NCBI RefSeq assembly: GCF_001661595.2 | Contig: NZ_LYPF02000007.1 | Coordinates: 230,151-294,150, forward strand | DNA length: 64,000 nucleotides | DNA from: Crocinitomix algicola | GTDB lineage: Bacteria; Bacteroidota; Bacteroidia; Flavobacteriales_D; Crocinitomicaceae | Reading direction: 5' to 3' | In this document: piece by piece, positions 1 to 10,299 of the stretch | How the letters are laid out: each line of letters opens with the position of its first letter | Numbering within the stretch: the first letter of the stretch is position 1 | The notes under the pieces: generated by a model | Told to the model about the DNA's origin: nothing | What the model saw: the letters and a program-made list of their open reading frames with translations, nothing else | Databases searched by the model: none | Translations under genes and position numbers: made by a program

Positions 1-52
1 GTTTGACGACTTATCAATATTGAGCACAACCCTAAAAAACCTGAATAAATAA
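1..52 (+). CDS. murE: C-terminal end of MurE (partial)
   Basis: An open frame enters at base 2 and ends at TAA 50-52, giving a 16-residue tail [16 protein letters not shown]. The FDD...L...LK pattern fits the C-terminus of UDP-MurNAc-tripeptide synthetase (MurE), which precedes mraY in Bacteroidetes dcw clusters. The stop overlaps the mraY start (TAATG), so the two are probably translationally coupled. Only the last few residues are in the window. The family call rests on gene order and this short tail; another Mur ligase (MurF) is the alternative. Confidence 0.55.
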   Translation, partial: FDDLSILSTTLKNLNK

Positions 53-1293
53 TGTTATACGCACTTTTTACTTATCTCAACGAAGAATTCGCCTTTCCCG
101 GCGCAGGATTGTTTAATTATATATCCTTTCGAGCGGCCATGGCAATTATTACATCCCTACTCATCTCTATGGTCTTTGGTAAAAGTATTATACGGATGTT
201 ACGTCGTCAACAAATTGGCGAGTCTGTTCGGGACTTGGGCTTAGAAGGTCAAAAAGAAAAAGAAGGGACGCCAACAATGGGCGGTTTAATTATTCTTGCT
301 TCTATTCTTATTCCTACCTTATTATTTGCTAACCTCAATAATATCTATGTTATCATCATGTTGGTGTCGACAGTGATGTTAGGGGCAATTGGTTTTATCG
401 ATGATTATATCAAGGTTTTTAAAAAGAATAAAGAAGGTTTAGCGGGGAAGTTTAAAGTAGTTGGTCAAATTGCTGTTGGTGTCTTTGTCGGTGCTACGCT
501 TTATTTTCATCCTGATGTGCAGGTTCATGACGAGGTTCTTGTCTCAAAAACAGTTGAAAATAGCACGGATGTAAGCCATCTTCATACCGACGATAATGAA
601 GGGACCAAATGGATTAAAACGAAGGATATGACAACTACCATTCCCTTTGTGAAGGGGAATGAGTTTAATTACAATTGGTTAATTGGGGATACAAATAAAA
701 GTTATGGTTGGTTATTATTTATTCCAATTGTGATTTTTCTTGTGGTTGCTATTTCTAATGGGGCGAATATGACGGATGGACTGGATGGCCTTGCGACAGG
801 AACATCCGCGATAATTGGAATTGCATTGGCGATTTTTGCTTATGTCTCTGGGCATATCGAGTTTGCTGATTACCTCAATGTAATGTATATCCCGTACTCT
901 TCCGAATTGGTGATTTTTATCTCTGCTTTTATGGGGGCTTGCATAGGTTTTCTTTGGTATAATTCTTATCCCGCTCAGGTTTTTATGGGAGATACAGGAA
1001 GTTTGGCCTTGGGTGGAATTATTGCGGTATTCGCAATAGTTATTCGTAAAGAGCTGTTGATTCCTGTGCTTTGTGGTGTTTTTATTATGGAAAACCTTTC
1101 TGTAATCATGCAGGTCGGATGGTTTAAATATACCAAAAGAAAATACGGCGAAGGTCGAAGGATTTTTAAAATGGCACCATTACATCATCATTACCAAAAA
1201 TTGGGCATGCATGAGTCTAAAATCGTCTCACGATTCTGGATTGTAGGGGTCTTGCTTGCAGTAATCACAATAGTAACGTTGAAGTTGAGATAG
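52..1293 (+). CDS. mraY: Phospho-N-acetylmuramoyl-pentapeptide transferase MraY
   Basis: Integral membrane enzyme that moves phospho-MurNAc-pentapeptide from UDP to undecaprenyl phosphate, making lipid I. The family motifs are visible: DDYIK near residue 117, [12 protein letters not shown] near 238-249, and the PLHHHYQ signature near 377. At 413 aa it is longer than the roughly 360 aa of proteobacterial MraY. The excess is a polar insert around residues 155-220, between membrane segments, which is usual in Bacteroidetes. The start ATG overlaps the upstream stop by one base, and murD follows after a 1-nt gap, so it lies inside the dcw operon. Confidence 0.97.
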   Translation: MLYALFTYLNEEFAFPGAGLFNYISFRAAMAIITSLLISMVFGKSIIRMLRRQQIGESVRDLGLEGQKEKEGTPTMGGLIILASILIPTLLFANLNNIYVIIMLVSTVMLGAIGFIDDYIKVFKKNKEGLAGKFKVVGQIAVGVFVGATLYFHPDVQVHDEVLVSKTVENSTDVSHLHTDDNEGTKWIKTKDMTTTIPFVKGNEFNYNWLIGDTNKSYGWLLFIPIVIFLVVAISNGANMTDGLDGLATGTSAIIGIALAIFAYVSGHIEFADYLNVMYIPYSSELVIFISAFMGACIGFLWYNSYPAQVFMGDTGSLALGGIIAVFAIVIRKELLIPVLCGVFIMENLSVIMQVGWFKYTKRKYGEGRRIFKMAPLHHHYQKLGMHESKIVSRFWIVGVLLAVITIVTLKLR

Positions 1294-1294
1294 G

Positions 1295-2638
1295 TTGAAA
1301 ACGAATTTTAAACATATCGCAATTCTAGGAGCTGGAGAAAGTGGAGTTGGTGCCGCTTTATTAGCTCAAGCTAAGGGTATGCAGCCTTTTGTATCAGATT
1401 TTGGTACGATTAAACTTCCTTTTCAAAAAGAATTGGAGTCGGCTGGAATTGAGTTTGAGCAAGGAAAACATTCTGTTGAGCGCATTTTAAAAGCGGACCT
1501 TATTATCAAGAGCCCTGGAATTCCAGAAAAAGTTAGCATCGTTCAAGCTGCATTGGAAAAAGGTATTCCTGTTGTCAGTGAGATAGAATTTGCAGGATGG
1601 TATACGAATAAAAAGAAGGTGTGTATTACTGGTAGTAATGGTAAAACCACAACAACCATGTGGATTCACCATATCCTAAAAAATGCGGGGGTAAATGTTG
1701 CAGTTGCGGGAAATGTCGGAGAATCTCTCGCTCGACAGGTGATTGAAGATGAGGCGGATGTATACGTGATTGAACTTAGCTCTTTTCAGTTGGATGGTAT
1801 GTACGAATTTAAAGCGGATATCGCCATTCTCTTGAATATTACTCCTGACCATCTTGATCGCTATGATTATCAAATGCAAAACTATGTGAACGCTAAGTTT
1901 AGAATTATACAAAATCTAACCAAAAACGATTGGTTCATCTATAACGCAGATGATCCGATTATAAATAAAGAGTTAGCCTCAAGAAAAATAGAGGCAAAAC
2001 TCGCTCCATTCTCACTTGAAAAAAAAGAGGGAATGGCTGCTTATGTAAACAACAACCAAATTATAATAAACATAAAACCAATTGTAACTATGTCAATTCA
2101 CGATTTATCGCTTAAGGGTAAACACAATGCCCAAAACTCAATGGCTTCTGGTATTGCGTCCAAAATCCTTGAAATTAGAAAAGAAAATATCCGAGAAAGT
2201 TTATCGGACTTTAAAAATGTTGAACACCGATTAGAGTTTGTAGCTAAAGTTAATGGAATCGAATTTATTAATGATTCTAAAGCTACAAATGTAAATTCGG
2301 CTTGGTTTGCTTTAGAGAGTATGTCAAATCCAACTGTTTGGATCGTTGGTGGAGTGGATAAAGGAAATGATTATGAGTCTTTGATTCCCCTAGTAAAAGA
2401 TAAAGTAAAAGCTATAGTTTGTTTAGGAACGGATAATGCGAAAATTATAAATGCTTTTTCTGGAATTGTAGATGTAATTACTGAGGCTAAATCAGCTATG
2501 GATGCTGTAAATCAGTCTTATCGACATGCTAAGAACGGTGATACCGTGTTGTTGTCTCCGGCTTGCGCTAGTTTTGATTTGTTTGAAAGCTATGAAGATC
2601 GTGGTAAACAATTCAAATTTTCGGTTAGAGAATTATAA
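1295..2638 (+). CDS. murD: UDP-N-acetylmuramoylalanine--D-glutamate ligase MurD
   Basis: Cytoplasmic Mur ligase adding D-glutamate to UDP-MurNAc-L-Ala. It has an N-terminal Rossmann-like domain (LGAGESGVG), the ATP-binding loop GSNGKTTTT near residue 113, the central-domain NITPDHLDRY motif, and a C-terminal domain with NDSKATNVNS. Its 447 aa is the normal length. The only start compatible with a full N-terminus is TTG at 1295, one base after the mraY stop. This rare start may lower its translation relative to its neighbours or rely on coupling. Confidence 0.95.
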   Translation: MKTNFKHIAILGAGESGVGAALLAQAKGMQPFVSDFGTIKLPFQKELESAGIEFEQGKHSVERILKADLIIKSPGIPEKVSIVQAALEKGIPVVSEIEFAGWYTNKKKVCITGSNGKTTTTMWIHHILKNAGVNVAVAGNVGESLARQVIEDEADVYVIELSSFQLDGMYEFKADIAILLNITPDHLDRYDYQMQNYVNAKFRIIQNLTKNDWFIYNADDPIINKELASRKIEAKLAPFSLEKKEGMAAYVNNNQIIINIKPIVTMSIHDLSLKGKHNAQNSMASGIASKILEIRKENIRESLSDFKNVEHRLEFVAKVNGIEFINDSKATNVNSAWFALESMSNPTVWIVGGVDKGNDYESLIPLVKDKVKAIVCLGTDNAKIINAFSGIVDVITEAKSAMDAVNQSYRHAKNGDTVLLSPACASFDLFESYEDRGKQFKFSVREL

Positions 2639-2661
2639 AATCGAACTAATTCTCGATTCAC

Positions 2662-3861
2662 GTGCGTACATTTTTTAAATATCTAGGAGGTGATCGAAAT
2701 ATCTGGGTAATTGCATTTTTACTCGGAATTATTTCTGTTGTTTCTGTGTACAGTTTTATTCCCATCTTGGTAAAGGTGAAAGGGCTGAGTTATTCTTTCC
2801 TCTTTTTCAAGCATACTATACTCTTGGGATTAGGATTTGTATTGATGTTTGCCGTACATAAAATTCCACCCAAGATTTTTTCTAAACTCTCAAAAGTCAT
2901 ATTTTATGTTGCCATAGTTTTATTGGTTTTAACTATGTTAATCGGAGAGAGTGTAAATGGGGCAGATCGCTGGCTGAAAATACCATTTGTGCCTTTTTCA
3001 TTTCAAACTTCTGACTTTGCAAAATTAGCTTTGGTGATATACTTGTCAAGGCAAATGGTAAAGTGGAAGGATCAGTTTAATGATTTAAAAATAGTTGGGA
3101 GGTATATATTGTTACCCATTGGGTTGACGATTTTTTTAATCCTTCCGTCTAACTTGTCAACTGCAGCATTAGTTGGGGTCATGGCGCTAATCATGTTGAT
3201 TATTGCAAATTTCCCTTTTAAGTGGATTGCTTTATCAGTAGGTGGAGCTGGAGCCGCATTTATGCTTTTGCTTGCTGTTGCAAGTTATCAACCTGAGGTA
3301 TTACCGAGAGTTGAAACTTGGAGGATGCGAATTGTCAGAATGTTTAGTGATGAAGAGTCACTGGATCCAACTGAAAATATGCAGTCTAACAATGCGTTAA
3401 CGGCGATTAAAAATGGTTCCATAACCATAAAAAATGGCAAGTTTTATGGACCAGAATTGCCTGGTAATGGTGTGTTGAAGCATTGGATTCCAGAAGCTTA
3501 TGCCGATTTTTATTTTGCGGCCTTGGTAGAGGAAGGTGGATTGCCTTCGGCAATCTTTGTTATTATGCTTTATATGTGGTTGTTTTTTAGGTTTATTAAA
3601 ACGGCGCTTTCGGCAAAGACAGAATTTATGACCTACATGGTATTAGGTATAGCAATTATGATTATCTCTCAAGCTTTAGTGAATATGATGGTGAGTACTA
3701 AATTGATGCCTGTAACTGGGCAAAATATGCCGCTGTTGAGTATGGGAGGTACTTCAGCTTGGTTTACATGTATTGCATTTGGAATGGTTTTAGGGGTGTC
3801 ACGTGAAAGTTTAAAATTGAATAATAATTCGAATAAAGAAGAAGATCATGGGGATAAATAA
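2662..3861 (+). CDS. ftsW: Lipid II polymerase / division protein FtsW
   Basis: SEDS-family peptidoglycan glycosyltransferase of the divisome, working with FtsI (PBP3). About ten hydrophobic segments are visible. The C-terminal signature STKLMPVTGQNMPLLSMGGTS-like stretch near residues 345-365 and the NGADRW loop near residue 100 identify the family. The start is GTG at 2662, 23 nt after murD. The end overlaps murG by 14 nt. The 399 aa length is normal. The position in the dcw cluster distinguishes it from RodA. Confidence 0.95.
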   Translation: MRTFFKYLGGDRNIWVIAFLLGIISVVSVYSFIPILVKVKGLSYSFLFFKHTILLGLGFVLMFAVHKIPPKIFSKLSKVIFYVAIVLLVLTMLIGESVNGADRWLKIPFVPFSFQTSDFAKLALVIYLSRQMVKWKDQFNDLKIVGRYILLPIGLTIFLILPSNLSTAALVGVMALIMLIIANFPFKWIALSVGGAGAAFMLLLAVASYQPEVLPRVETWRMRIVRMFSDEESLDPTENMQSNNALTAIKNGSITIKNGKFYGPELPGNGVLKHWIPEAYADFYFAALVEEGGLPSAIFVIMLYMWLFFRFIKTALSAKTEFMTYMVLGIAIMIISQALVNMMVSTKLMPVTGQNMPLLSMGGTSAWFTCIAFGMVLGVSRESLKLNNNSNKEEDHGDK

Positions 3862-4954
3862 AGTGGTTATTAGCGGTGGGGGAACAGGTGGGCATATTTT
3901 TCCGGCGATCGCAATTGCAGATCGAATTAAAGAAAAGTATCCCGAAGCGGAAGTCGTGTTTGTTGGAGCGGAAGGAAAAATGGAGATGGAGAAAGTTCCA
4001 AAAGCCGGATACGAAATTGTTGGTTTACCCATTCGTGGTATTCAACGCCGATTGACTTTGAAAAATTTAGCAGTGCCGTTTAAGCTATGGTCGAGCCTAA
4101 GAATGGCTAAAAAATTAGTTAAGCAATTCAAGCCTGATATTGCAATTGGTGTTGGTGGATATGCAAGCGCTGCTACGCTCAGAGTTGCTTCGAAACTTAA
4201 AGTGCCGACCCTTATTCAAGAACAGAATTCTTATCCCGGTATTACCAACAAATGGCTTGGGAAAAGTGTGAATACAATTTGTGTCGCTTATGATCATTTA
4301 GAGCGTTTTTTTCCGAAAGAAAAAATCGTAAAAACAGGTAATCCTGTTCGTGCAAATGTTGTAGATATTGATGGGAAACGAGAGCAGGGTTTGATGCACT
4401 TCGGATTAAACCCTGCTAAAAATACAGTGCTGATTATCGGAGGAAGCTTAGGGGCGAAAACATTAAATGACAGTCTTAAGTTGAAGGTGAAGGACTTGAT
4501 AGATAGTGATGTGCAGGTGATTTGGCAGTGTGGTAAGTTTTACAGTCAAGAACTCAATGCGTTTGTAGCCAATTTAAAAACAGATTTAATTTATTTGTCA
4601 GATTTCGTTTATGAAATGGATTATGCATACGCCGCAGCGGATGTGATTGTGTCCAGAGCTGGTGCAATTTCTGTTTCAGAGGTTTCTTTAATTGGTAAAC
4701 CTGTGATTTTGGTGCCTTCACCGAATGTTGCTGAAGATCATCAAACAAAAAATGCCTTGGCTTTAGTCAATGAAAACGCTGCTGTTTTGATAAAAGATCA
4801 AGAGGCTCGCGAGCAACTTGTCCCAAAAATAATTGCCGTTTTGAAGGATGACGAATTAAAATCAAATCTCTCTAAAAATATAAAACAATTAGGTATTTCT
4901 AATGCAACTGATCGCATCCTTACCGAAATTGAAAAATTAACAAAAAATAGTTGA
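3848..4954 (+). CDS. murG: UDP-GlcNAc:lipid I GlcNAc transferase MurG
   Basis: Peripheral membrane GT28 glycosyltransferase converting lipid I to lipid II. The N-terminal glycine-rich loop SGGGTGGHIFPA is at residues 9-20. VIGGSLGAK near residue 198 and the donor-site run SRAGAISVSE near 275 are the second-domain landmarks. It has 368 aa, the standard length. The ATG lies 14 nt inside the end of ftsW, and murC follows after 4 nt. Confidence 0.96.
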   Translation: MGINKVVISGGGTGGHIFPAIAIADRIKEKYPEAEVVFVGAEGKMEMEKVPKAGYEIVGLPIRGIQRRLTLKNLAVPFKLWSSLRMAKKLVKQFKPDIAIGVGGYASAATLRVASKLKVPTLIQEQNSYPGITNKWLGKSVNTICVAYDHLERFFPKEKIVKTGNPVRANVVDIDGKREQGLMHFGLNPAKNTVLIIGGSLGAKTLNDSLKLKVKDLIDSDVQVIWQCGKFYSQELNAFVANLKTDLIYLSDFVYEMDYAYAAADVIVSRAGAISVSEVSLIGKPVILVPSPNVAEDHQTKNALALVNENAAVLIKDQEAREQLVPKIIAVLKDDELKSNLSKNIKQLGISNATDRILTEIEKLTKNS

Positions 4955-4958
4955 TTGC

Positions 4959-6344
4959 ATGAATTTTAATTCCATACATAAGATTCATTTTTTAGGCATT
5001 GGTGGTATTGGTATGAGCGCAATAGCGCGCTATTTTATAAGTAGGGGGAAAGTTGTTTCTGGTTATGATAAAACTGAAACTGAACTCACTAAAAAATTGA
5101 TTGCTGAAGGAATTGAGGTTTATTACGAAGATCAAGGAGTACGTGTGCTGGAACGATTGAATGTAGAAACTGATTTAGTCGTTTATACACCGGCAATACC
5201 TAAAGGATTTTCAGAATTGCAAATATTACAAGAGAATGGTTTTAGGGTTATCAAAAGAGCGAAAGCGTTAGGGGTTATTTCTTCTGCTTTTGAAACATAC
5301 GCTGTAGCAGGAACACATGGTAAAACAACGACGAGTTCTATTTTAGCGCATGTCCTATTTCAATCTCATTTAAAATGTAACGCTTTTATTGGAGGAATAA
5401 GCTCGAACTATAATTCGAATTGCATCATTGATCCTGAAGCAAAAAATATAGTGGTGGAAGCGGATGAATTTGATCGGTCGTTTTTAGAATTAAAACCTAA
5501 CTATTCAATCGTTACGACCATGGATGCTGATCACTTGGATATTTATGGAAATAGTGATGGGTTGATAGCGTCTTTTAATGAATTTGTGAATTTAACAAAT
5601 GTTAATGGACGTGTTTTATTACAGGCCAATATTGATCAATCAAGTTTTGAAGTAAAAGAGGGGTTAGAACTGTTAACCTATGGTTTTGGTGTTGCGGCGG
5701 ATTGGCAAGGAGATAACTTAAAATATGAAGAAGGTAGATTCTTTTTTGATATTTTGTATCAGGGTAAGTTGTTTTCAGAGGTTGAATTTGGTTTACCGGG
5801 TAGGCACAATGCTGAAAATGCTCTTGCTGTGTTTGCTATGGCTTATCTGAATGGTGTTTCAGAAATCGAAATTCGAAAAGCTTTTAAATCGTATAAAGGA
5901 GTAAAGCGTCGTTTTGATTTTCATATTCGTACAGAAAAATTGGTGGTGATTGATGATTATGCGCATCATCCGACTGAAATTAACGCTTTGTTATCTTCAA
6001 TAAGAACTATTTATCCGGGTAAAAAGGTGACATTGATTTTTCAGCCTCACTTGTTCTCTAGAACAAGAGATTTTTATCAGGAATTTGTCCAGGTTTTAGC
6101 TTCGAGTGATTTATTGTATTTATTGGATATCTATCCAGCGAGAGAAGAACCAATTCCTGGTGTAAGCAGCGAGTTGCTTTTGGCAGATATTCAGATGACT
6201 CAAAAAAAGTTAAGTACCAAAAGCACAATTGTGGAAGATCTTAAAAATCAAGAGCATGAGGTTGTGTTAATTGTAGGTGCTGGAGATATAGATACATGCA
6301 TCCGCCCAATTGTTTCATTTTTTAATGGACTACTGAATTTATGA
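4959..6344 (+). CDS. murC: UDP-N-acetylmuramate--L-alanine ligase MurC
   Basis: First Mur ligase, adding L-Ala to UDP-MurNAc. The N-terminal Rossmann motif FLGIGGIGMSAIA, the ATP loop GTHGKTTTSS near residue 118, EADEFDRSFL near 168 and the C-terminal DDYAHHPTEI near 331 are all present. It has 461 aa, the normal size. Its stop overlaps the ftsQ start (ATGA), which indicates coupling. No murB or ddl gene lies beside it, unlike the proteobacterial arrangement. Confidence 0.96.
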   Translation: MNFNSIHKIHFLGIGGIGMSAIARYFISRGKVVSGYDKTETELTKKLIAEGIEVYYEDQGVRVLERLNVETDLVVYTPAIPKGFSELQILQENGFRVIKRAKALGVISSAFETYAVAGTHGKTTTSSILAHVLFQSHLKCNAFIGGISSNYNSNCIIDPEAKNIVVEADEFDRSFLELKPNYSIVTTMDADHLDIYGNSDGLIASFNEFVNLTNVNGRVLLQANIDQSSFEVKEGLELLTYGFGVAADWQGDNLKYEEGRFFFDILYQGKLFSEVEFGLPGRHNAENALAVFAMAYLNGVSEIEIRKAFKSYKGVKRRFDFHIRTEKLVVIDDYAHHPTEINALLSSIRTIYPGKKVTLIFQPHLFSRTRDFYQEFVQVLASSDLLYLLDIYPAREEPIPGVSSELLLADIQMTQKKLSTKSTIVEDLKNQEHEVVLIVGAGDIDTCIRPIVSFFNGLLNL

Positions 6345-7126
6345 AAAGTTGGTTGAAAAATACACTTTGGGTATTAGGGGGGGGAGTCGTTCTAATTCTA
6401 ATGACATTTATGCGTTCTTCGCAGTCTGCAAATCTGATTGGTTTGCCTGATATTCATATAGATATGTATGAGGATATGCGTTTTCTTTCTAAGGATGATA
6501 TTCTGCAGCGTTTGAGTGATAAAGGGTTTATTCGTCCAGGGCAGACTTATGATGATTTGAATTGCTTGGAAATTGAATCGTATTTGGCTGATTTACCTGA
6601 GGTTAAAACGGTTAATGTTTATAGTCATTTAGGAGGTAAATGGTCTATAGATGTAGTGTTGAGACAACCAATTGCTCGTATTTTCAACCTTGATGGCAGT
6701 AGTTGTTATTTGGATAAAGACGGAACTTTAATGCCTTTGTCCACTAATTTTTCGGCACATGTTTTGGCAGTTACGGGAAATATAAATGAAATTGATTTTT
6801 CGAAAGATGTTAACACGATAATCAACAATGATAGTTTGAAAACTATTGAAATCCTCGATGATTTGTATCGATTATCATCTTATGTTTGTTCTGATGAATT
6901 CCTTTCCGCTCAATTTACTCAAGTACACATTAATCCGTACAATGAGTTTGAGCTAATCCCAAGGGTAGGAGAACATCGTGTTTTATTTGGTGAAGCGGAG
7001 AACATTCCAGGTAAGTTTAAAAAATTAGAATTGTTTTATACGGAGGGGATAAGCAGAGCAGGATGGGAAGAATATGATACGATAAATGTGATGTACGCCA
7101 ATCAGGTGGTGTGCTCACGAAAATAG
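6341..7126 (+). CDS. ftsQ: Cell division protein FtsQ/DivIB
   Basis: Bitopic divisome protein linking cytoplasmic and periplasmic division factors. One N-terminal membrane segment (LWVLGGGVVLILMTFM, about residues 9-25) is followed by a POTRA-like region (roughly 35-105) and a beta domain. The sequence is poorly conserved, as is usual for Bacteroidetes FtsQ. The call rests on size (261 aa), topology and position between murC and ftsA. Its ATG overlaps the murC stop by four bases. Confidence 0.88.
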   Translation: MKSWLKNTLWVLGGGVVLILMTFMRSSQSANLIGLPDIHIDMYEDMRFLSKDDILQRLSDKGFIRPGQTYDDLNCLEIESYLADLPEVKTVNVYSHLGGKWSIDVVLRQPIARIFNLDGSSCYLDKDGTLMPLSTNFSAHVLAVTGNINEIDFSKDVNTIINNDSLKTIEILDDLYRLSSYVCSDEFLSAQFTQVHINPYNEFELIPRVGEHRVLFGEAENIPGKFKKLELFYTEGISRAGWEEYDTINVMYANQVVCSRK

Positions 7127-7201
7127 TAAGGGTAGTAGAGTAAAGTTAAAAGTAAGTTATTAGCATTGGGCATTAATTGACCGCTTGATAAAAAATTAAA
7201 T

Positions 7202-8482
7202 ATGTCTGAAATTGTTGTAGGATTAGATATTGGAACCACAAAGATTGCGTGCATTGTAGGACGTAAATCTGAACATGGTAAAATTGAGATTTTGTCCATG
7301 GGCAAATCTGAAAGCGTTGGAGTAACTCGCGGTGTCGTATCAAATATCGAAAAAACGGTACAATCGATTAAAGCGGCTGTTGAGGAGGCTGAAAGTCGTG
7401 TGGATGGAGAATTGCAAGTTCGTGTTGTAAATGTAGGTATCGCAGGTCAACATATTAATAGCTTGCAGCATAGAGGAATGTTGATGAGAAATAATTTGGA
7501 CAATGAAATTTCTCAGCAAGATATCGATACCTTGATTGAAGATATGTACAAACTGGTAATGCAACCAGGTGAGGAAATTATTCATGTTCTCCCGCAAGAA
7601 TATATCGTGGATGCAGAGCAAGGAATTAAGGATCCTATTGGAATGGCTGGTGTGAGATTGGAAGCCAACTTTCACATCATTACTGGTCAAATTGCAGCTG
7701 CTAAAAACATTAAGAAATGTGTGGATAAAGGGGGCTTAGAAGTTGATGAAATGATTTTGGAACCTCTGGCCTCTTCTGAAGCAGTGTTGAGCGATGAAGA
7801 GAAAGAAGCAGGAGTTGTACTTGTTGATATAGGAGGAGGGACAACAGATATCGCCATTTTCCAGGATGGTATCATTCGCCATACAGCAGTAATTCCTTTT
7901 GGTGGTAATATCATCTCTGAGGATATAAAAGAAGGGTGCACAATCATGAAACGTCAAGCAGAATTATTGAAAGTGAAATTTGGTTCTGCATTAGCGAGTG
8001 AATGTCAAGAAAATGAAATCGTTTGTATCCCTGGTTTGAGAGGTCGTGAACCAAAAGAAATTTCTGTGAGAAATTTAGCTTCTATCATTCAAGCAAGAAT
8101 GGAAGAAATTATTGAACATGTGTACTACGAGATTAAAAATTCTGGATTCGAAAAGAAATTGATTGGTGGAATCGTCGTAACGGGTGGTGGTGCACAATTA
8201 AAACATATCACTCAACTATTCGAGTATATCACTGGAATGGATACAAGAATTGGATACCCTAACGAACATTTAGCTCCAACCACAGTTGTGGATAATATAA
8301 CGAGTCCAATGTATGCAACAGGTATTGGATTAGTGATTAAAGGGTTTAAAGAAGCTTATTACAATATGAACGAAAGTCAAGTTTCAGATAATCTCGCTAA
8401 AAATCACTCAACAAAAACCAAAGGAAGCTTCTTTGAAAAAATCTTAACAAAGAGTAGAACTTGGTTCGAAGAAGAAGATTAG
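7202..8482 (+). CDS. ftsA: Cell division protein FtsA
   Basis: Actin-like ATPase that tethers FtsZ to the membrane. The phosphate-1 motif VGLDIGTTKIACIVG lies at residues 6-20, the phosphate-2 motif VDIGGGTTDIAIF near 208, and the adenosine motif VVTGGGAQL near 320. The C-terminal stretch FFEKILTKSRTWFEEED (last 17 residues) is the likely amphipathic membrane anchor. It has 426 aa. It follows ftsQ after 75 nt and precedes ftsZ by 171 nt. Confidence 0.96.
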   Translation: MSEIVVGLDIGTTKIACIVGRKSEHGKIEILSMGKSESVGVTRGVVSNIEKTVQSIKAAVEEAESRVDGELQVRVVNVGIAGQHINSLQHRGMLMRNNLDNEISQQDIDTLIEDMYKLVMQPGEEIIHVLPQEYIVDAEQGIKDPIGMAGVRLEANFHIITGQIAAAKNIKKCVDKGGLEVDEMILEPLASSEAVLSDEEKEAGVVLVDIGGGTTDIAIFQDGIIRHTAVIPFGGNIISEDIKEGCTIMKRQAELLKVKFGSALASECQENEIVCIPGLRGREPKEISVRNLASIIQARMEEIIEHVYYEIKNSGFEKKLIGGIVVTGGGAQLKHITQLFEYITGMDTRIGYPNEHLAPTTVVDNITSPMYATGIGLVIKGFKEAYYNMNESQVSDNLAKNHSTKTKGSFFEKILTKSRTWFEEED

Positions 8483-8498
8483 ACAACAAGGAAATAAT

Positions 8499-8534
8499 GG
8501 TTGGTTAAGATGGTAAAATAATATCTGCCCAACC
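8499..8534 (+). other. Stem-loop in the ftsA-ftsZ leader
   Basis: GGTTGG at 8499-8504 can pair with CCAACC at 8529-8534 across a 24-nt loop, shortly after the ftsA stop. The 171-nt gap also holds a purine-rich stretch (8535-8590) and a small hairpin GAGA-CGAA-TCTC near 8607. There is no T-run, so it does not look like a terminator. It may be processing or leader structure that sets the FtsA/FtsZ ratio, which is inference. Confidence 0.3.
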
Positions 8535-8653
8535 GAAGAAGTAAGAGAACATAAAGTAAAAAGGAGAAAAAGTAGAAAGAAAAACGGTTGTAAAGATTAT
8601 TGGAAAGAGACGAATCTCAATCGGTTTTCTTTGAATACTAAAAAATAAGAATT

Positions 8654-10273
8654 ATGGAATTCGATTTACCAAAAGACCAATCTTCAATCATCAAAGTAAT
8701 TGGTGTTGGAGGGGGCGGTGGAAATGCAGTCAACCACATGTATAACCAAGGCATTAAAGGTGTTGATTTCGTTATTTGTAATACCGATCAACAAGCATTG
8801 GACATTAGTCCTGTTCCTATCAAAATGCAATTAGGAGCAAGTTTGACTGAAGGTCGTGGTGCTGGAGCAATTCCTGAAATTGGGAAAAATGCTGCAATCG
8901 AAAACATTGATGACATTAAGGCGTTCTTGCAAACAAATACCAAAATGGTGTTTATTACGGCAGGAATGGGGGGTGGTACTGGTACAGGTGCGGCACCGGT
9001 AATTGCCAAAGTTGCCAAAGATATGGGAATTTTAACAGTAGGTATTGTTACAGTTCCTTTTGGTTTTGAAGGAAGAAAGCGAAAATTACAGGCGGAAGAA
9101 GGTTTGGAAGAAATGCGTAAAAACGTAGATACCTTACTTATTATCAATAATGATCGTCTACGTGAAATGTTTGGAAACCTTTCGTTAGGTAATGCATTTG
9201 CTCAAGCTGATGATGTATTAGCTACTGCAGCGAAAGGGATAGCCGAGGTTATTTCAGTGACAGGAATGATAAACGTCGATTTTAATGACGTTAGCACGGT
9301 GATGAAAAATAGTGGTGTTGCCATCATGGGATCAGCAGTTGCAGAAGGCGAAGATCGAGCTATTGAAGCGGTGCGTAATTCACTTTCTTCTCCGTTGTTA
9401 AATGATAATAATATCGAGGGAGCGAAATATGTGCTTTTAAATATTACCTACGGTAGCAAAGAAATATTAATGGATGAAATCGGCGAAATAACCGATTATA
9501 TTCAAGATGAAGCTGGAGCGACTGCAGATGTAATCTGGGGACACGGGTACGATGAGTCATTGGGCGAAGGTATAAGTGTGACAATTATCGCTACTGGTTT
9601 CCATTCATCGCCTATCACGGGTTTTGAAAAAGAGCCTGAGAAAAAGGTGGTAAACCTTGATGATCAGGCGCCAACTATGATCTCTGAACCAATTGCTAAA
9701 CCGACTCAATCGAATACGTGGAAGGCTGAGCCAAAGGAAGAGGTTGAGGATATGCCGTTCCTAAAAACAAAAGACACGGAAGAAGAAAAAGGAGAGACGC
9801 AAGCAGAAATTAATTGGACCTTTAACAATGAAGAGTCTGAAAATGTAATTGCTGAAGATGAAATTACATATTCAAATGAGACAAATGTTAATAAAACAAA
9901 TGACGAAGCACAATCAAATGTTAACCGTGAGGAGAAAAAAGAAGAGGTTGTACGTCATTATTTAACTGATGACCTAGAAGATCGTGTAGAAATGAATACA
10001 GACGTAAAACCAAAATCGGTTTTATCTGCAGAAGAACAACAAGCACGTTCTAAGGAACGAATGGAGCGAATTCAGGCGTATACATCCAAACTGAAATCAT
10101 CAAATGGATTAACTGACCTTGAACGTGAACCAGCTTATAAGCGTAAAAACATTCGTATCGATGATGTCCCTCATTCTTCAGAAGAGAATATGAGTAAATT
10201 TACTTTGTCCGGGGATGGAGAAAAAGGTGGTTTGAGAGATAATAATTCTTTCTTACACGATAATGTAGACTAG
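8654..10273 (+). CDS. ftsZ: Cell division GTPase FtsZ
   Basis: Tubulin-like GTPase that forms the Z ring. The N-terminal loop GVGGGGGNAVNHM and the tubulin signature GGGTGTGAAPVIAK (around residue 105-118) are intact. The globular domain ends near residue 320. It is followed by an acidic low-complexity linker (about 330-450) and a conserved Bacteroidetes-type tail with LEREPAYKRKN and the terminal NNSFLHDNVD. The 539 aa length is typical of the phylum, compared with 383 in E. coli. The tail is the expected FtsA contact. A strong terminator follows the gene. Confidence 0.98.
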   Translation: MEFDLPKDQSSIIKVIGVGGGGGNAVNHMYNQGIKGVDFVICNTDQQALDISPVPIKMQLGASLTEGRGAGAIPEIGKNAAIENIDDIKAFLQTNTKMVFITAGMGGGTGTGAAPVIAKVAKDMGILTVGIVTVPFGFEGRKRKLQAEEGLEEMRKNVDTLLIINNDRLREMFGNLSLGNAFAQADDVLATAAKGIAEVISVTGMINVDFNDVSTVMKNSGVAIMGSAVAEGEDRAIEAVRNSLSSPLLNDNNIEGAKYVLLNITYGSKEILMDEIGEITDYIQDEAGATADVIWGHGYDESLGEGISVTIIATGFHSSPITGFEKEPEKKVVNLDDQAPTMISEPIAKPTQSNTWKAEPKEEVEDMPFLKTKDTEEEKGETQAEINWTFNNEESENVIAEDEITYSNETNVNKTNDEAQSNVNREEKKEEVVRHYLTDDLEDRVEMNTDVKPKSVLSAEEQQARSKERMERIQAYTSKLKSSNGLTDLEREPAYKRKNIRIDDVPHSSEENMSKFTLSGDGEKGGLRDNNSFLHDNVD

Positions 10274-10299
10274 TCAATTTTATACCATAACTACAATAG

